The translations under genes and the position numbers were made by a program. Shown in pieces: positions 1-9,863 of a stretch of DNA of 64,000 nt. The DNA comes from Viola odorata. Its lineage: Eukaryota > Streptophyta > Magnoliopsida > Malpighiales > Violaceae. The notes under the pieces are model-generated. The model searched no databases and was not told where the DNA came from. It saw only the letters and a list, made by a program, of their open reading frames with translations. Numbering within the stretch: position 1 is the stretch's first letter; each line of letters begins with the position of its first letter. The stretch covers positions 38,133,514-38,197,513 of the forward strand of contig OY829537.1 in the NCBI GenBank assembly GCA_963691705.1, read 5' to 3'.

Positions 1-48
1 CAAATAAGACAAATGCTTACTTATACAGAGTTGCGTTGAACAATTAAT

Positions 49-51
<3 letters not shown>

Positions 52-86
<35 letters not shown>
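52..86. repeat. TA dinucleotide microsatellite
   Basis: An uninterrupted TA run of about 35 bases, lying upstream of the candidate terminal exon in what would be its last intron. A second TA tract follows the stop codon at 428-460. Confidence 0.9.
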
Positions 87-92
<6 letters not shown>

Positions 93-206
93 GTAAAATA
101 AAGTTTTAATTAGCAAATCATAATTATTAGGCTGTGATAATCATTTTGGAACAAAATTCTTACACATTTTCTTGTATATATATGTGTTGAATTCACATGA
201 ATGCAG

Positions 207-426
207 GTGATGATGCAAAGAAGCCGATCGAGTTTTATGATTTCCTTCAACTAAACACGGAGTCAAGCAAAAGTGAGGTGATAGACAATAATTCAAGAAG
301 AGATCACGATGAGGAAGTTGATCAAGAAGCTACGGGGTTGGGAATGGGTCAACAGCAAAGCAACAACTACAAGGGTGCAGCTGGTTTCCCATTTATAGAT
401 TTTCTTTCTATTGGGAAATCCTCGTA

Positions 427-427
<1 letters not shown>
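207..427 (+). CDS. Candidate terminal exon of a host gene (partial)
   Basis: An open frame ends at the TAG at 425-427. A T-rich intron-like stretch ending in ATGCAG at 201-206 precedes it, which fits a 3' splice acceptor, so I place the exon start at 207 rather than at the ATG at 197; both share the frame. The roughly 73-residue C-terminus is acidic and polar in the middle and has two similar short hydrophobic motifs, FYDFLQL near its start and PFIDFLSIG near its end. Its composition is unlike any retrotransposon protein here. Upstream exons lie outside the window. I do not recognise the family. It could also be a chance ORF; transcript evidence would decide. Confidence 0.4.

Positions 428-460
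<33 letters not shown>
428..460. repeat. TA dinucleotide microsatellite
   Basis: A TA run directly after the stop codon of the candidate terminal exon, within its possible 3' UTR. Confidence 0.9.
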
Positions 461-463
<3 letters not shown>

Positions 464-494
464 TGGTTTGATATATAAATATATGGATATCCAA
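464..494. repeat. 31-bp host segment duplicated inside the 5' LTR of element A
   Basis: The 31 bases at 464-494 recur identically at 568-598, inside the 5' LTR of element A. The first copy is host flank 50 bases before the insertion; the second interrupts the LTR 24 bases after its start. Confidence 0.9.
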
Positions 495-541
495 CGAAAC
501 TGACATATATCTAATTAATTAATTACTTAAACACATGAATA

Positions 542-546
542 TATGT
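542..546. repeat. Target-site duplication TATGT (left copy)
   Basis: TATGT lies directly before the first LTR base at 547 and recurs at 8155-8159 directly after the 3' LTR. Five base pairs is the usual duplication for Ty3/gypsy integrases. Confidence 0.75.
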
Positions 547-1536
547 TGACATGCCTTTGCCGCCTACTGGTTTGATATATAAATATATGGATATCCAAGC
601 ATCAACATGCCTTTGCCGCCTACTGGTCCGATGACACGTGCAAGAGCTAGAAAGCTTCAAGATAAGTTGTCATCTCTCATTGACAAGGAGCTAGAGTGCG
701 AGATGACAAGTGAGGAGGCTGCACTTCGAGAGAAGGCCTCGCGTATGGTCAATCTACTTACCATCGCGGTGTATGACGTTGTCTCTGCTAGGCAGCAGAT
801 CGACGCGTAGATGGGCCGGCCTTTCCCATCTATCAAGTCCGACATGTACTGCAACATGTCAAGGAGTGGGAGCCCAAGGTTCTTCAGAAAGGCTCGAGCC
901 GTTTGGAAGATATCCCAAACCCTAATCTAGGGCGCGGAGGCGCACACAAACCCTAATCCGGGTACGTGAGTCCATGCGGCGCGAGGACTCCTTGTCCCGC
1001 GCGCGCTAGGATTCCTTGACCGACGGCGTGTCCTTGTCTGATTTTGGCAACAACTTCTGTTTCTATTTATTTAATTAATTAGTTAATTAGTTTATTAATT
1101 AGTTAATTAAGTCAATTACCTTATTTAGAACTCCTACTTGCAATCCGATTAGGGTTGGTTGTATAAGAACTCGCTTTTGCCTCATTTTGAAGGTTGGTTG
1201 TTATTTTGATTAAATTGAGACTTTGTTCTTTCAAATTTCTACCAATTGTTCAAGTGCTGAACCTTGTTCCTTCTCAAGTCCGCAATACTCGAGTCGTCAA
1301 CAAGTAAAACCGAAATTGCATTCCACTTGTTCGTCTGCTCTAGGTTGATATCCACAAGGGATATAGGCTTAGTGATTCGGCCAAGGACCCTCCCTTGTTC
1401 GAACTAGGTTGGCTGGTGTTTAGCGATCAGCAGGCTTACGTTGTCTAGGCGAGTTATCTTATTCCGCATCGAAATCCATCTTTGAACAACGATCAGAATT
1501 ACGTGCTACGCATCCTACGCAACTAGGATCGTATCA
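547..1536 (+). repeat. 5' LTR of element A
   Basis: Matches the 3' LTR at 7283-8154 and ends in the same GGATCGTATCA. At 990 bp it is about 118 bp longer than its partner. The differences are a 34-bp filler at 571-604 partly copied from host flank, a GC-rich block near 970-1045 missing from the 3' LTR, and an extra AT-rich repeat around 1080-1110. A 22-bp segment at 549-570 is repeated at 605-626 on the other side of the filler. The frame at 607-810 is the LTR-borne copy of the integrase tail, not a separate gene. Confidence 0.85.
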
Positions 1537-1538
1537 GT

Positions 1539-1550
1539 TGGTAGCGGAGC
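1539..1550 (+). other. Primer-binding site of element A
   Basis: TGGTAGCGGAGC begins two bases after the LTR end. It resembles the initiator-methionine tRNA site (TGGTATCAGAGC) with three differences. Position and length are right for minus-strand priming; the tRNA assignment is tentative. Confidence 0.6.
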
Positions 1551-2478
1551 TTAAGGCGTTCAAAGATTGCTAAGTATCTTTAATTATTTTCAAGTTTTCA
1601 TTGCTGAAATCGGTTTCTTCTTTTACTCCATTCTAAAACCGATTTCCTTGTGTTCTTGGTTCGTTACTTGAATAACAATTGATGGCATTTTCAGTCCATA
1701 TTTGTTGCGTTGAAATTATCTAAATTTCTTGCATTTTCTACCAACAAAAGGGTCACGAAACACAAAAGAGAGTCCGTTCAATTTCTGTCAAAAAAAAAAA
1801 AGTCCACCAAAGTGTCAAGTCGAAATTGTATTTCAATACATACTTATTGAAGTCCGATTTTAGTGAAAAAGGATTCGTTGGAAATCTATGTTTGTTAGGG
1901 ATCTGAATCAAAAAGAATCAAGTTATTCAGAGTCCGGAGTAAAAATCTGTGATCGAAACACCAAACCGTGTTCTTAGTCAAAAAAAAAGAAGAAGAAGAA
2001 GAGAGAAATTCCAAAAGAAAGAAGAGGAATTCGATTATGCAAATACAAAAATATATAGAAGTATTTGCGCTACAAAATTCAGGTTTAGTAAGAAAGCGAA
2101 TTGAAGTGCAATTGCATATTAAAAATCAGAACTGAAAATTGAAATTGCTTGAGTCCTTTCGAGTCAATTTGAGCTTTCTTTGATTCCTTGAAATTGCCTT
2201 CTACTCTACTTGTTATTTGTTTAATTGGTTGCTCTTGCAATTAATCAAGTACCAAGTGTCAACAATTGTTTTGAAGCTAGTTTTCCTTTGAGAGTCTTCT
2301 TGGAAGCCTATTCTTGAACTCTTGAGTCTCACTAACACTTAACAATTGCAGAGATTTTTGAGTGAAGTTTGTGAGAGCATTAGAGAGTTTTAAACAGGAG
2401 AGTAAACACGTGAGGGAGTACTAGGATTAGTGCAATTTTACGCTTTTATTTCGTGTTGTGACTTTCAGGAACTTTTAG
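1551..2478 (+). other. Untranslated leader of element A
   Basis: About 930 bases without a credible ORF between primer-binding site and gag. It holds an A-rich run near 1790, a short GAA repeat at about 1988-2004, and T/A-rich sequence. In other elements this zone carries the packaging signal; none can be identified by eye. Confidence 0.6.
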
Positions 2479-4136
2479 ATGTCTCAAGAAGGCGAACAAC
2501 CGAATTTAGTGGCCACGCTTGCGGTACTCACCGAGCAGCTTCGAATGGTGACAGAGGGGCAATTGGCTACTAATGTTGAAGTAGCTAGACTTGCGGCCAT
2601 GAATCCTAATCGAGGAACGGAGCAGCCCCAAGTGACGGTCACGTTTCAGACACCTCCGATGAAGACGCCAACGCTAGAAGGCAGTCACTTGTTCCGCTGG
2701 CTGCCAACGTTAATCCACAACGTGACCTTGCGCGAGTCCATCCGAGGTGGGTTTCTAGACGTGGGCCTCAAGTACCACATGTGAACTGGGAGGAAGAGCC
2801 CGATAGGTGTGAGGGATATATAAGATGCCGAGATGGTCCGAGAGGAAGGGCCGAGAGACAGCCTAGGGATGAGGCTAGAGTTGATGCCAATATTGGTAGT
2901 ATCAAGATGAAAATCCCTCCTTTTGATGGCATTGACGATCCAGATACATATCTGACTTGGGAAAGGAAGGTTGAATCGATTTTTCTTTGCCACAACTACT
3001 CCGAAGACAAGAAGGTTAAGTTGGCCGCCGTGGAATTTAGTGGGTATGCGGTTCATTGGTGGGAACATGTCAATTATAAGCGCACATTCATAGGGGGTTT
3101 TCCAGTTCAGAATTGGGAGGAGATGAAGCGGATTATGAGACACCGCTTTGTCCACACTCACTTCAGTCGCGAGCTTCATCAACGGCTATAGACCTTAACG
3201 CAAGGGAGCAAGAGTGTTGGGACTTATTTTAATGAGATGGAAGTAGCCTTAGCTCAGGCACGAGTCGAGGAGAGTTTTGAAACAACTATGGCTCACTTCA
3301 TTAGCGGACTAAACCAAGATATTGCTCATACATTAGAGTTAACGCAGTATACTACACTTGAGGAGATGCTTCACATGGCTCTTAAAATTGAGAAACATAA
3401 GAAAGCTAAGGGTTCCTATAAGTCTTCTACGAACTCGTCATCTTGGAAGAAGTCATCTTGGGTTAAGGATGATAAGAGTGCGGCTGCTACACCAAAGACG
3501 TTACCTTATACCTCGAAGAGCAACTCTAGTACGACTACCCCTTCAAAACCGGTTAGTAATAAACCCTATACTCCACCTACTGACCGACCAACCACTAAAG
3601 ACATCATTTGTTTTAAGTGTAATGGGAGAGGGCATAGGAAGACGGACTGCCCTAACAAGCGAGTATTCATTTTGCGACAGAATGGTGATCAAGAGTCAGA
3701 TGATGATCAAGAGCTATCCGAACTCGATGAAGAAATTAGTGCTGGTTCGGATGATGAATATCAAAGGGGTGAATGGGTTAGTTTTCTTGTTGTGCATCAA
3801 AATTTAAGTGCACAAGCAAAGGAAGAAGTGTGCGATGAGGAGCAGCGAGACAATCTATTTCACACTCGTGGTGTGATTGACAAGAAAGGGTGCTCAATCA
3901 TAATCGATAATGGGAGCTGCACCAATTGTGCGAGTTGGTTAATGGCTGACAAGCTAGGTTTTCCAAACGTGAAGCATCCAAAGCCGTATCAGCTGCATTG
4001 GATGACAGATGGTGATGGAATCAAGGTGAATCGGCAAGTGCTTGTTAATTTTAGCATTGACAAGTACCGCGATGAGGTCCTCTGTGATGTTGTACCTATA
4101 CAAGACAACCATATCCTCCTTGGAAGGTCTTGATAG
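2479..4136 (+). pseudogene. gag and protease of element A (broken)
   Basis: Gag starts with MSQEGEQ at 2479 and runs in frame to about 2690, where a frameshift moves it to the frame open at 2781-3191. A TAG at 3189-3191 then interrupts before the frame resumes to 4133. The capsid-like core includes the WW-containing region near 3055 typical of plant Ty3 gag. A CCHC zinc knuckle (C-x2-C-x4-H-x4-C) encoded near 3610-3650 binds RNA in intact relatives. Protease follows, with DNGS near 3905-3916 as its active-site motif and ILLGR near the end. The codons at 4128-4136 read TCT TGA TAG where relatives have Pro-Trp-Gln codons, so it ends in two adjacent stops. Confidence 0.85.
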
Positions 4137-4359
4137 TTTGATAGAGAGGCGAATCATGAAGGGAAGAGCAATCACTATAAGTTGGTGAAAGATGGCCGAA
4201 AGTTCACCTTAGCGCCTTTGACACCAACTGAATTATTTGAGGACCAACAATGGCTAGCTAAGTCATATGCTGAGTATGGGATTACCAAAAGAATTGAGAG
4301 AGAAAAAAGAAGGATTGAGTGTCAGAAAGAAAGAGAGCGAAACTGAGTGTGCAAGTGAT

Positions 4360-4431
4360 AAACATTCACATGAAAAGAGTAAGCATGCAGAGGGTGAGTG
4401 TAAACATTCGCATGAAAAGAGTAAGCATGTT
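4360..4431 (+). repeat. Imperfect internal duplication before RT
   Basis: Two near-identical segments of about 39 bases encode the peptide KHSHEKSKH twice in a charged linker upstream of the RT domain. Confidence 0.7.
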
Positions 4432-7268
4432 GAGAGTGGCATTGAGGGATCCAAAGGAGAGGTAGACAAAAAGAAATTGAGCGTGTATGCCAAGGGGAGC
4501 GAAGTGAGGAAAACACTGATTTTGCAAAACAAAAATTATTTTGGTGCAAGCCGCCCTCTACTTCTACTCCGTTTTCGTTCCTTTTGTTTAAATACCTCTA
4601 ACGCTAACTCTTTGGATTCTGCCACCCCTATTAGTATCTCGTCTCTTTTGCAGGAATTCAAGGATGTTCTATCCAAGGAGATACTTCCCGGATTGCCTCC
4701 AATCCGAGGCATTGAACACCAAATCAATTTTCTGCCCGGATCCACAATCCCCCACCGACCAGCATATAGGTGTAATATGGAGGAGACGAAAGAATTGCAG
4801 CAGCAAGTGGACGAGTTGCTTAGCTGTGGGTACGTGAGGGAAAGTCTGTCCCCATGCGTCGTTCCCGTGATCCTAGTGCCAAAGAAAGATGGAACGTGGC
4901 GCATGTGCGTTGACTGTCGAGCAGTCAACAAAATCACTGTAAAGTATGATCACCCTATACCTCGTTTAGATGACATGTTAGATGAATTAAGTGGTAGCAT
5001 GATATTTTCTAAAATTGATTTGATGAGTGGTTACCACCAAATTCGTATGAAAGAAGGTGACGAATGGAAAACAACTTTTAAAACCAAATATGGCTTGTAT
5101 GAATGGATGGTCAGGCCCTTCGGCTTGACCAATGCTCCTAGTACTTTCATGAGATTAATGAACCATGTTCTTAGGCACTTTATTGGCAAATTTGTTGTAG
5201 TTTACTTTGACAATATTTTAATCTATAGCAAGTCACTTGATGAACATGTTTAGCATCTTAGAGAAGTATTTGCAACACTTCGTGCACAACAATTATATGC
5301 TAAGCCTAGTAAGTGTTCATTCGCAATGGAACATGTTGGTTTTCTTGGTTTTATTGTGAGTGTAGATGGCGTGAAAGTGGATGAGGAGAAGATCCGAGCG
5401 ATCAAGGAGTGGCCAACTCCAAAGAACGCGAGTGACGTGCATTCGTTCCATGGATTGGCGAGCTTTTATCGGCGATTCGTCAAGGATTTTAGTACTATTT
5501 TCGTACCACTGAATGAGCTAACCAAAAAGAGTGTTGTTTTCAAGTGGGAGCAGCAACAAGAAGAGGCATTTGCCATGCTCAAGGAGCGCTTGTGTTAGCT
5601 CTTCCGGATTTCAGCAAGGCATTTGAGATCGAATGCGACTCTAGTGGAATAGGAATTGGAGCTGTTCTTATGCAGGAGAAGCGTCCAATCGCCTACTTCA
5701 GTGAGAAACTCAAGGACGCACAACTGCGGTATCTGACATATGATAAGGAATTCTATGCCCTTGTACGCGCACTTGAGACTTGGCAGCATTACCTCATGCC
5801 GCGTTAATTCATCATCCACACCGATCACTTGAGCTTGAAGTACCTCAAAGGACAAGGCAAGCTCAATCGACGCCATGCCACATAGATGGAGTTTATTAAG
5901 GCGTTTCCTTATCATATCCACTATAAACAAGGTAAAGAGAATGTAGTCCATGATGCACTATCGCGAAGGTATGCGCTAATTACTTCTCTTAATGCCAAGT
6001 TACTTGGATTTTCGCATATAATTGAGCTATAACCTCTCGATGCTGATTTCGATGATATTTACAAACATGGTGTGTCTATTGCTGGTTCCAAATTTTATAA
6101 GCATGAGGGCTATTTATTTAAGCATAAACGATTGTGTATTCCCCATTGCTCATTACGTGAATTACTTGTGCATGAATCACATAATGGCAGTCTGATGGGC
6201 CACGTTGGCGTGACTAAGATCTTTGATGTCTTGCATGATAATTTTTACCGGCCTCATATGAAGTGCGATGTCGTACGCATTGTTGCTCATTGTTTAATTT
6301 GTCGTAGAGCCAAATCTAAGTCGGTTGGTCATGGCGAGTTTATTCTGTTACCTACGCCTTCCCACCCTTGGACCGATCTGTCCATGGATTTTGTTGTAGG
6401 GCTGCCCAAGTCCAAAAATGGGAAGGATAGTGTCTTTCTTGTGGTAGACCAGTTCTCTAAGATGTCACATTTTATTCCATATTCAACTACTTATGATGCG
6501 ACACAAATTGCTGATTTATTCTTTCGTGAGGTAGTTCGTTTGCATGGAATTCCCTTAACTATTGTGAATGATAGAGATACCAAGTTCTTTAGCCACTTTT
6601 GGCGTGTTTTATGGAAGAAACTTGGTACGAAATTGCTTTATTCTACTTCTTATCACCCACAGACAGATGGACAGACTGAGGTAGTGAATCGTACGCTTGG
6701 TTCCTTGTTGCGTACACTAGTTCGTAAGCATGTTTCTACTTTGGTGGATCACCTCCCTTTTATTGAGTTTGCTTACAATCGTGTTGTTCATTCCACTACT
6801 CATTACTTACCTTTTGAACTTGTTTATGGGTTTAATCCTAGGACTATTTTGGATTTAACTCCTTTACCATTGAGTGATGTTGTGAGTCTAGATGGTGCAC
6901 AGAAGGTTGATTTCGTTAAGCAATTACATGCCAAGGCGAAACATAACATTGAGCGCATGAATGAGAAGGTGGCGCTTAATCGGAACGAAGGAAAGAAGCT
7001 AGTTGCCTTCAACGTTAGTGATTAAATATGGCTGTATATGCGAAAGGAACACTTTCTAGCACAATGCCGTGGCAAGATATCACCGAGAGGAGATGGACCA
7101 TTTCAAATTGTTGAGAAAATCAACAAAAATGCTTACAAACTGGCGTTACCTAGTAAGTATGGTTCCATTAGTTCTACCTTCAATGTTTCTAACTTGTCCT
7201 TGTTTGATGTAGGGGACGATTATAGACTTGATGCTGATGTTGATTCAGATTCGAGGACGAATCCTTTC

Positions 7269-7282
7269 GAAGGGGGAGGGAA
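7269..7282 (+). other. Polypurine tract of element A
   Basis: GAAGGGGGAGGGAA, an all-purine run directly before the TGATGCG start of the 3' LTR. It would prime plus-strand synthesis and also lies inside the open frame of the integrase tail. Confidence 0.88.
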
Positions 7283-8154
7283 TGATGCGAATCCACGCAT
7301 CGACATGCCTTTGTCGCCTACTGGTCCGATGATGCGTGCAAGAGCTAGAAAGCTTCAAGACAAGTTGTCATCTCTTATTCACAAGGAGCTGGAGTGCAAG
7401 ATGACAAGTGAGGAGGCTGCACTTCGAGAGAAGGCCCCGCGCATGGTCAATCTACTTACCATCGCAGTGTATGACGTTGTCTCTGCTGGCCAGCAGATTG
7501 ACGTGTAGATAGGCCGGCCTTTCCCATCTATCAAGTCCGACATGTACTGCAACATGTCAAGGAGTGGGAGCCCAAGTTTCATTAGAAAGGCTTGAGCCAT
7601 TTGGAAGATATCCCAAACCTTAATCTATGGCGCAGAGGCGCACACAAACCCTAATCCGGGTGCGTTAGTCCTAGCTTGATTTTGGCAACAACTTCTGTTT
7701 CTATTTATTTAATTAATTAGTTAATTAAGTCAATTACCTTATTTAGAACTCCTACTTGCAATCCGATTAGGGTTGCTTGTATAAGAACTCGGTTTTGCCT
7801 CCTTTTGAAGGTTGGTTGTTATTTTGATTAAATTGAGACTTTGTTCTTTCAAATTTCTACCCATTGTTCAAGTGTTGAACCTTGTTCCTTCTCAAGTCCA
7901 CAATACTCGAGTCGTCAACAAGTAAAATTAAAATTACATTCCACTTCTTCGTTTGCCCTAGGTTGATATCCACAAGGGATATAGGCTTAGTGATTCGGCC
8001 AAGGACCCTCCCTTGTTCGAACTAGGTTGGCTGGTGCTTAGCGATCAGTAGGCTTACGTTGTCTAGGTGAGTTATCTTATTCCGCATCGAAATCCATCTT
8101 TGAACAACAATCAGAATTACGTGCTACGTATCCTACACAACTAGGATCGTATCA
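7283..8154 (+). repeat. 3' LTR of element A
   Basis: 872 bp, starting TGATGCG and ending GTATCA. The first 226 bases carry the end of the integrase tail (stop at 7506-7508). It lacks the GC-rich block and the host-derived filler of the 5' LTR. Confidence 0.88.
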
Positions 8155-8159
8155 TATGT
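8155..8159. repeat. Target-site duplication TATGT (right copy)
   Basis: Matches 542-546. The sequence beyond it, with AT-rich stretches, resumes the host-like composition seen before the insertion. Confidence 0.75.
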
Positions 8160-8296
8160 GATCACCATATACAACCTATAGCTAGATATAGCATTAATTA
8201 GTATCAATGCAAGGAGATGAGAATGTTGTATGTAAGATGAGTGAGCACATGCTAGCTAGCTATGTATACATATAGATATGGAGAAGTTGAATCTTT

Positions 8297-8308
8297 TGTG
8301 TGTGTGTG
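8297..8308. repeat. TG microsatellite
   Basis: Six TG units. Confidence 0.8.
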
Positions 8309-8855
8309 TAAAGCATAAGCTTTTATTGCACAATGTAATGTGAAACCTGATTAAAAACCATTGCTTCAAGCAGAATTCTTCCTTTCCACCATCATCTCTT
8401 TCATTTAATGCTTCTATCATTCTAATAAATTATTCGATGAATTATCATATTATATCATATTTAACTTGAATATATGTATGTATATGTATCTACGTAGATT
8501 TTATATAATTTTGCTCCATGTGCATGTATGTTTAATTTAGTCCTATAGTGATTTTCAATTTAGTCCTTGTTAGAGTAAGCGGTCATATTATAAGGACCAA
8601 ATTAAATAAAGTAGTCATACTTTAGCATGCCTTGTGGCACATAAATGATATGTCATCAACCTCAACGGTTGTAAGTCACTCATAGGCCAAATAAAACAAA
8701 GTGATAATACTATAGGGATTAGATTAAATAAATTTATACTTTAAGAACCAGATTAAATAAAATGGTCTCCTTTAGAGACTAAAAAAGTTCTTAAACCATA
8801 TATATTTTTTGTCCTTATTTATGTACATATCTAGGAAGATTTACTTAAGCATCCG

Positions 8856-8875
8856 TACCCGCACATTTGCGGGTA
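8856..8875. repeat. Perfect short inverted repeat
   Basis: TACCCGCA, a CATT loop, then TGCGGGTA: eight paired bases in an otherwise AT-rich region, immediately before the hexamer repeat. Confidence 0.85.
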
Positions 8876-8879
8876 TACT

Positions 8880-8904
8880 CACACCTACACCTACACCTAC
8901 ACCC
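8880..8904. repeat. Hexamer tandem repeat (CACCTA)n
   Basis: About four units of CACCTA/ACACCT in a row; not the plant telomere unit. Confidence 0.85.
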
Positions 8905-8993
8905 GTGTGAGCCGGATGAAGGATGACAATTATGCCCTCTGGTGCCCACACTTTTTCATAATTCTTTAAATTTAATAAATACTTAAATTAAAC

Positions 8994-9345
8994 GTGTATT
9001 TTTCTACTAAAGAGGTAAGGCTGAAATCACGTGAAACTCCATTTTTTAAGGATGAGATCAAACAAGCGGTATGGGATTGTGAGGGAATGAAAGCTCCAGG
9101 ACCTAATGGGCTTAATTTCACATTCATAAAAAAAGCATGGAATGTTGTGGGCAGTGAGATTATGGCTATGGTGTAGAGCTTCTATTCAATAGGGAAATTT
9201 GCAAGAGGGTTAATTGTTCTTTCCTTACTCTAATTCTTAAGAAAGCAGAAGCAGGTCAGCTAAATGATTTCAGGCCTATCTCCTTAGTAGGCTGTTTGTA
9301 CAAGATGATTTTAAAAGTTTTGATAACAAGGTTGAAAAATGCCAT
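8994..9345 (+). pseudogene. LINE (L1-type) reverse transcriptase fragment
   Basis: The frame at 8994-9176 encodes the N-terminal RT blocks of plant non-LTR elements: AVWDCEG followed by KAPGPNG and FIKKAW. A TAG at 9174-9176 and a one-base frameshift near 9205 interrupt it. The frame resumes with LNDFRPISLVGCLYK and a TRLK motif to about 9345. The catalytic FADD box, endonuclease domain and poly(A) tail are absent. It is therefore a fragment truncated on both sides. Confidence 0.88.
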
Positions 9346-9443
9346 CTATAATGTTATATGCATAGTTATTAGAACCGAACCAGATAGCGAACCGAAAATG
9401 AAAATTTAATGGTTCAATTGGGTTCAACCATATTAACTTATTG
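9346..9443. other. Unassigned spacer between LINE fragment and element B1
   Basis: The segment beginning CATAGTTATTAGAACCGAACC looks like the end of a widespread plant repeat, but no element boundary can be fixed. Confidence 0.3.
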
Positions 9444-9776
9444 GGTCTCACGCGTTATCTACTCATGCGCACGACGTCATCCCATCCTAGGTCATCCATG
9501 ACATCACTCGAGGTGTTATCTTCCCAAGATAACGCCCACCCCCTAGAGGTAACGCCCGCGCTCTGCCTATAAATACCCCACCACTCAAGATGAGAGGTAA
9601 GCCTAAGATCGCTACTCGAACCTCTGCTATTTGGAACAACCTTACTAACTTAAGCATTGGAGTGTCTATGCCGGAGCCCCTCTCCGACGCTTTGCAGGTA
9701 TACCCGACGACGATTACAGTAACTCCGAGCGGCCATAATCCTCACCCCCGACTCTCCAAAAGTCCGAATCTTATCA
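9444..9776 (+). repeat. 5' LTR of element B1 (5'-truncated)
   Basis: Homologous to the 3' two thirds of the B2 and B3 LTRs (shared GACGTCATCCCATCC-like segment, TATA box, GGAGTGT and TTTGCAG segments) and ending TTATCA at 9771-9776. The first about 150 bases of the full LTR are missing. The left limit is approximate. Confidence 0.75.
9568..9575 (+). promoter_or_regulatory. TATA box of the B1 LTR
   Basis: TATAAATA followed by CCCC about 200 bases before the LTR end. The equivalents are 49529-49536 in B3 and the complement of 41964-41971 in B2. Confidence 0.65.
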
Positions 9777-9779
9777 AAC

Positions 9780-9797
9780 TGGTGCTTTTATTGAGAG
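9780..9797 (+). other. Primer-binding site of element B1
   Basis: TGGTGCTTTTATTGAGAG starts three bases after the LTR. B2 and B3 have the same site with C in place of one T. I cannot name the tRNA with certainty. Confidence 0.7.
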
Positions 9798-9863
9798 CTT
9801 TGGTTTATTAAGTGAGTGTCCTTAATAGCCAAGCTCCGTCTTTCTTGGAAGATCCGAAGGATC

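Larger units (their letters stand above)
4137..7508 (+). pseudogene. RT, RNase H and integrase of element A (broken)
   Basis: RT runs from about 4640 (frame open at 4267-5253), interrupted by TAG at 5251-5253 and resumed at 5326. Its catalytic box at 5203-5214 encodes YFDN instead of YxDD, so the enzyme would be inactive even without stops. RNase H (5590-5960) keeps ECDSSG and TDHLSLKYL signatures but has stops near 5805 and 5881. Integrase (6072-7025) shows the HHCC zinc region, then the catalytic acidic residues in MDFVVGLP, NDRDTKF and the Glu after TDGQT. A stop at 7023-7025 precedes the C-terminal GDGPF (GPY/F) motif at about 7095. The frame then crosses the polypurine tract and ends inside the LTR at 7508. 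No chromodomain is visible. Confidence 0.87.
547..8154 (+). mobile_element. Element A: full-length Ty3/gypsy retrotransposon, CRM-like
   Basis: A complete element of about 7.6 kb: 5' LTR (547-1536), primer-binding site (1539), untranslated leader, gag with zinc knuckle, protease, RT, RNase H, integrase, polypurine tract (7269-7282), 3' LTR (7283-8154) and a TATGT duplication on both sides. The order PR-RT-RH-IN places it in Ty3/gypsy. No chromodomain follows the integrase; instead the frame continues about 75 codons into the 3' LTR, ending in a basic/helical tail rich in Arg and Glu. Such an extension is known from the CRM (centromeric) clade, so I assign it there by inference. Several stops and frameshifts break gag and pol, so it cannot be autonomous. 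The LTRs differ by substitutions and indels, so the insertion is not recent. Confidence 0.88.
8160..8993. other. AT-rich flank without a recognisable gene
   Basis: No supportable ORF. It contains a short TG repeat (8297-8308), a perfect 8-bp inverted repeat with a 4-base loop (8856-8875) and a CACCTA-type hexamer repeat (about 8880-8904). Segments near 8540-8790 with repeated 'gattaaataaa' and 'agtcc' wording look like old transposon debris, but I cannot assign a family. Confidence 0.55.

Noticed and set aside
607..810. Stand-alone 67-codon gene
   Set aside because: It is the LTR copy of the element A integrase tail, matching 7310-7508.
2685..3182. 165-codon minus-strand frame
   Set aside because: Antisense shadow of gag of element A; no domain and no promoter.
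4263..4549. Overlapping Ser/Leu-rich minus-strand frames
   Set aside because: Shadows of the charged linker of element A pol with the KHSHEKSKH duplication.
9590..9811. 73-codon ORF in the B1 LTR
   Set aside because: It spans LTR, primer-binding site and leader, and is not conserved as a frame in B2 or B3.
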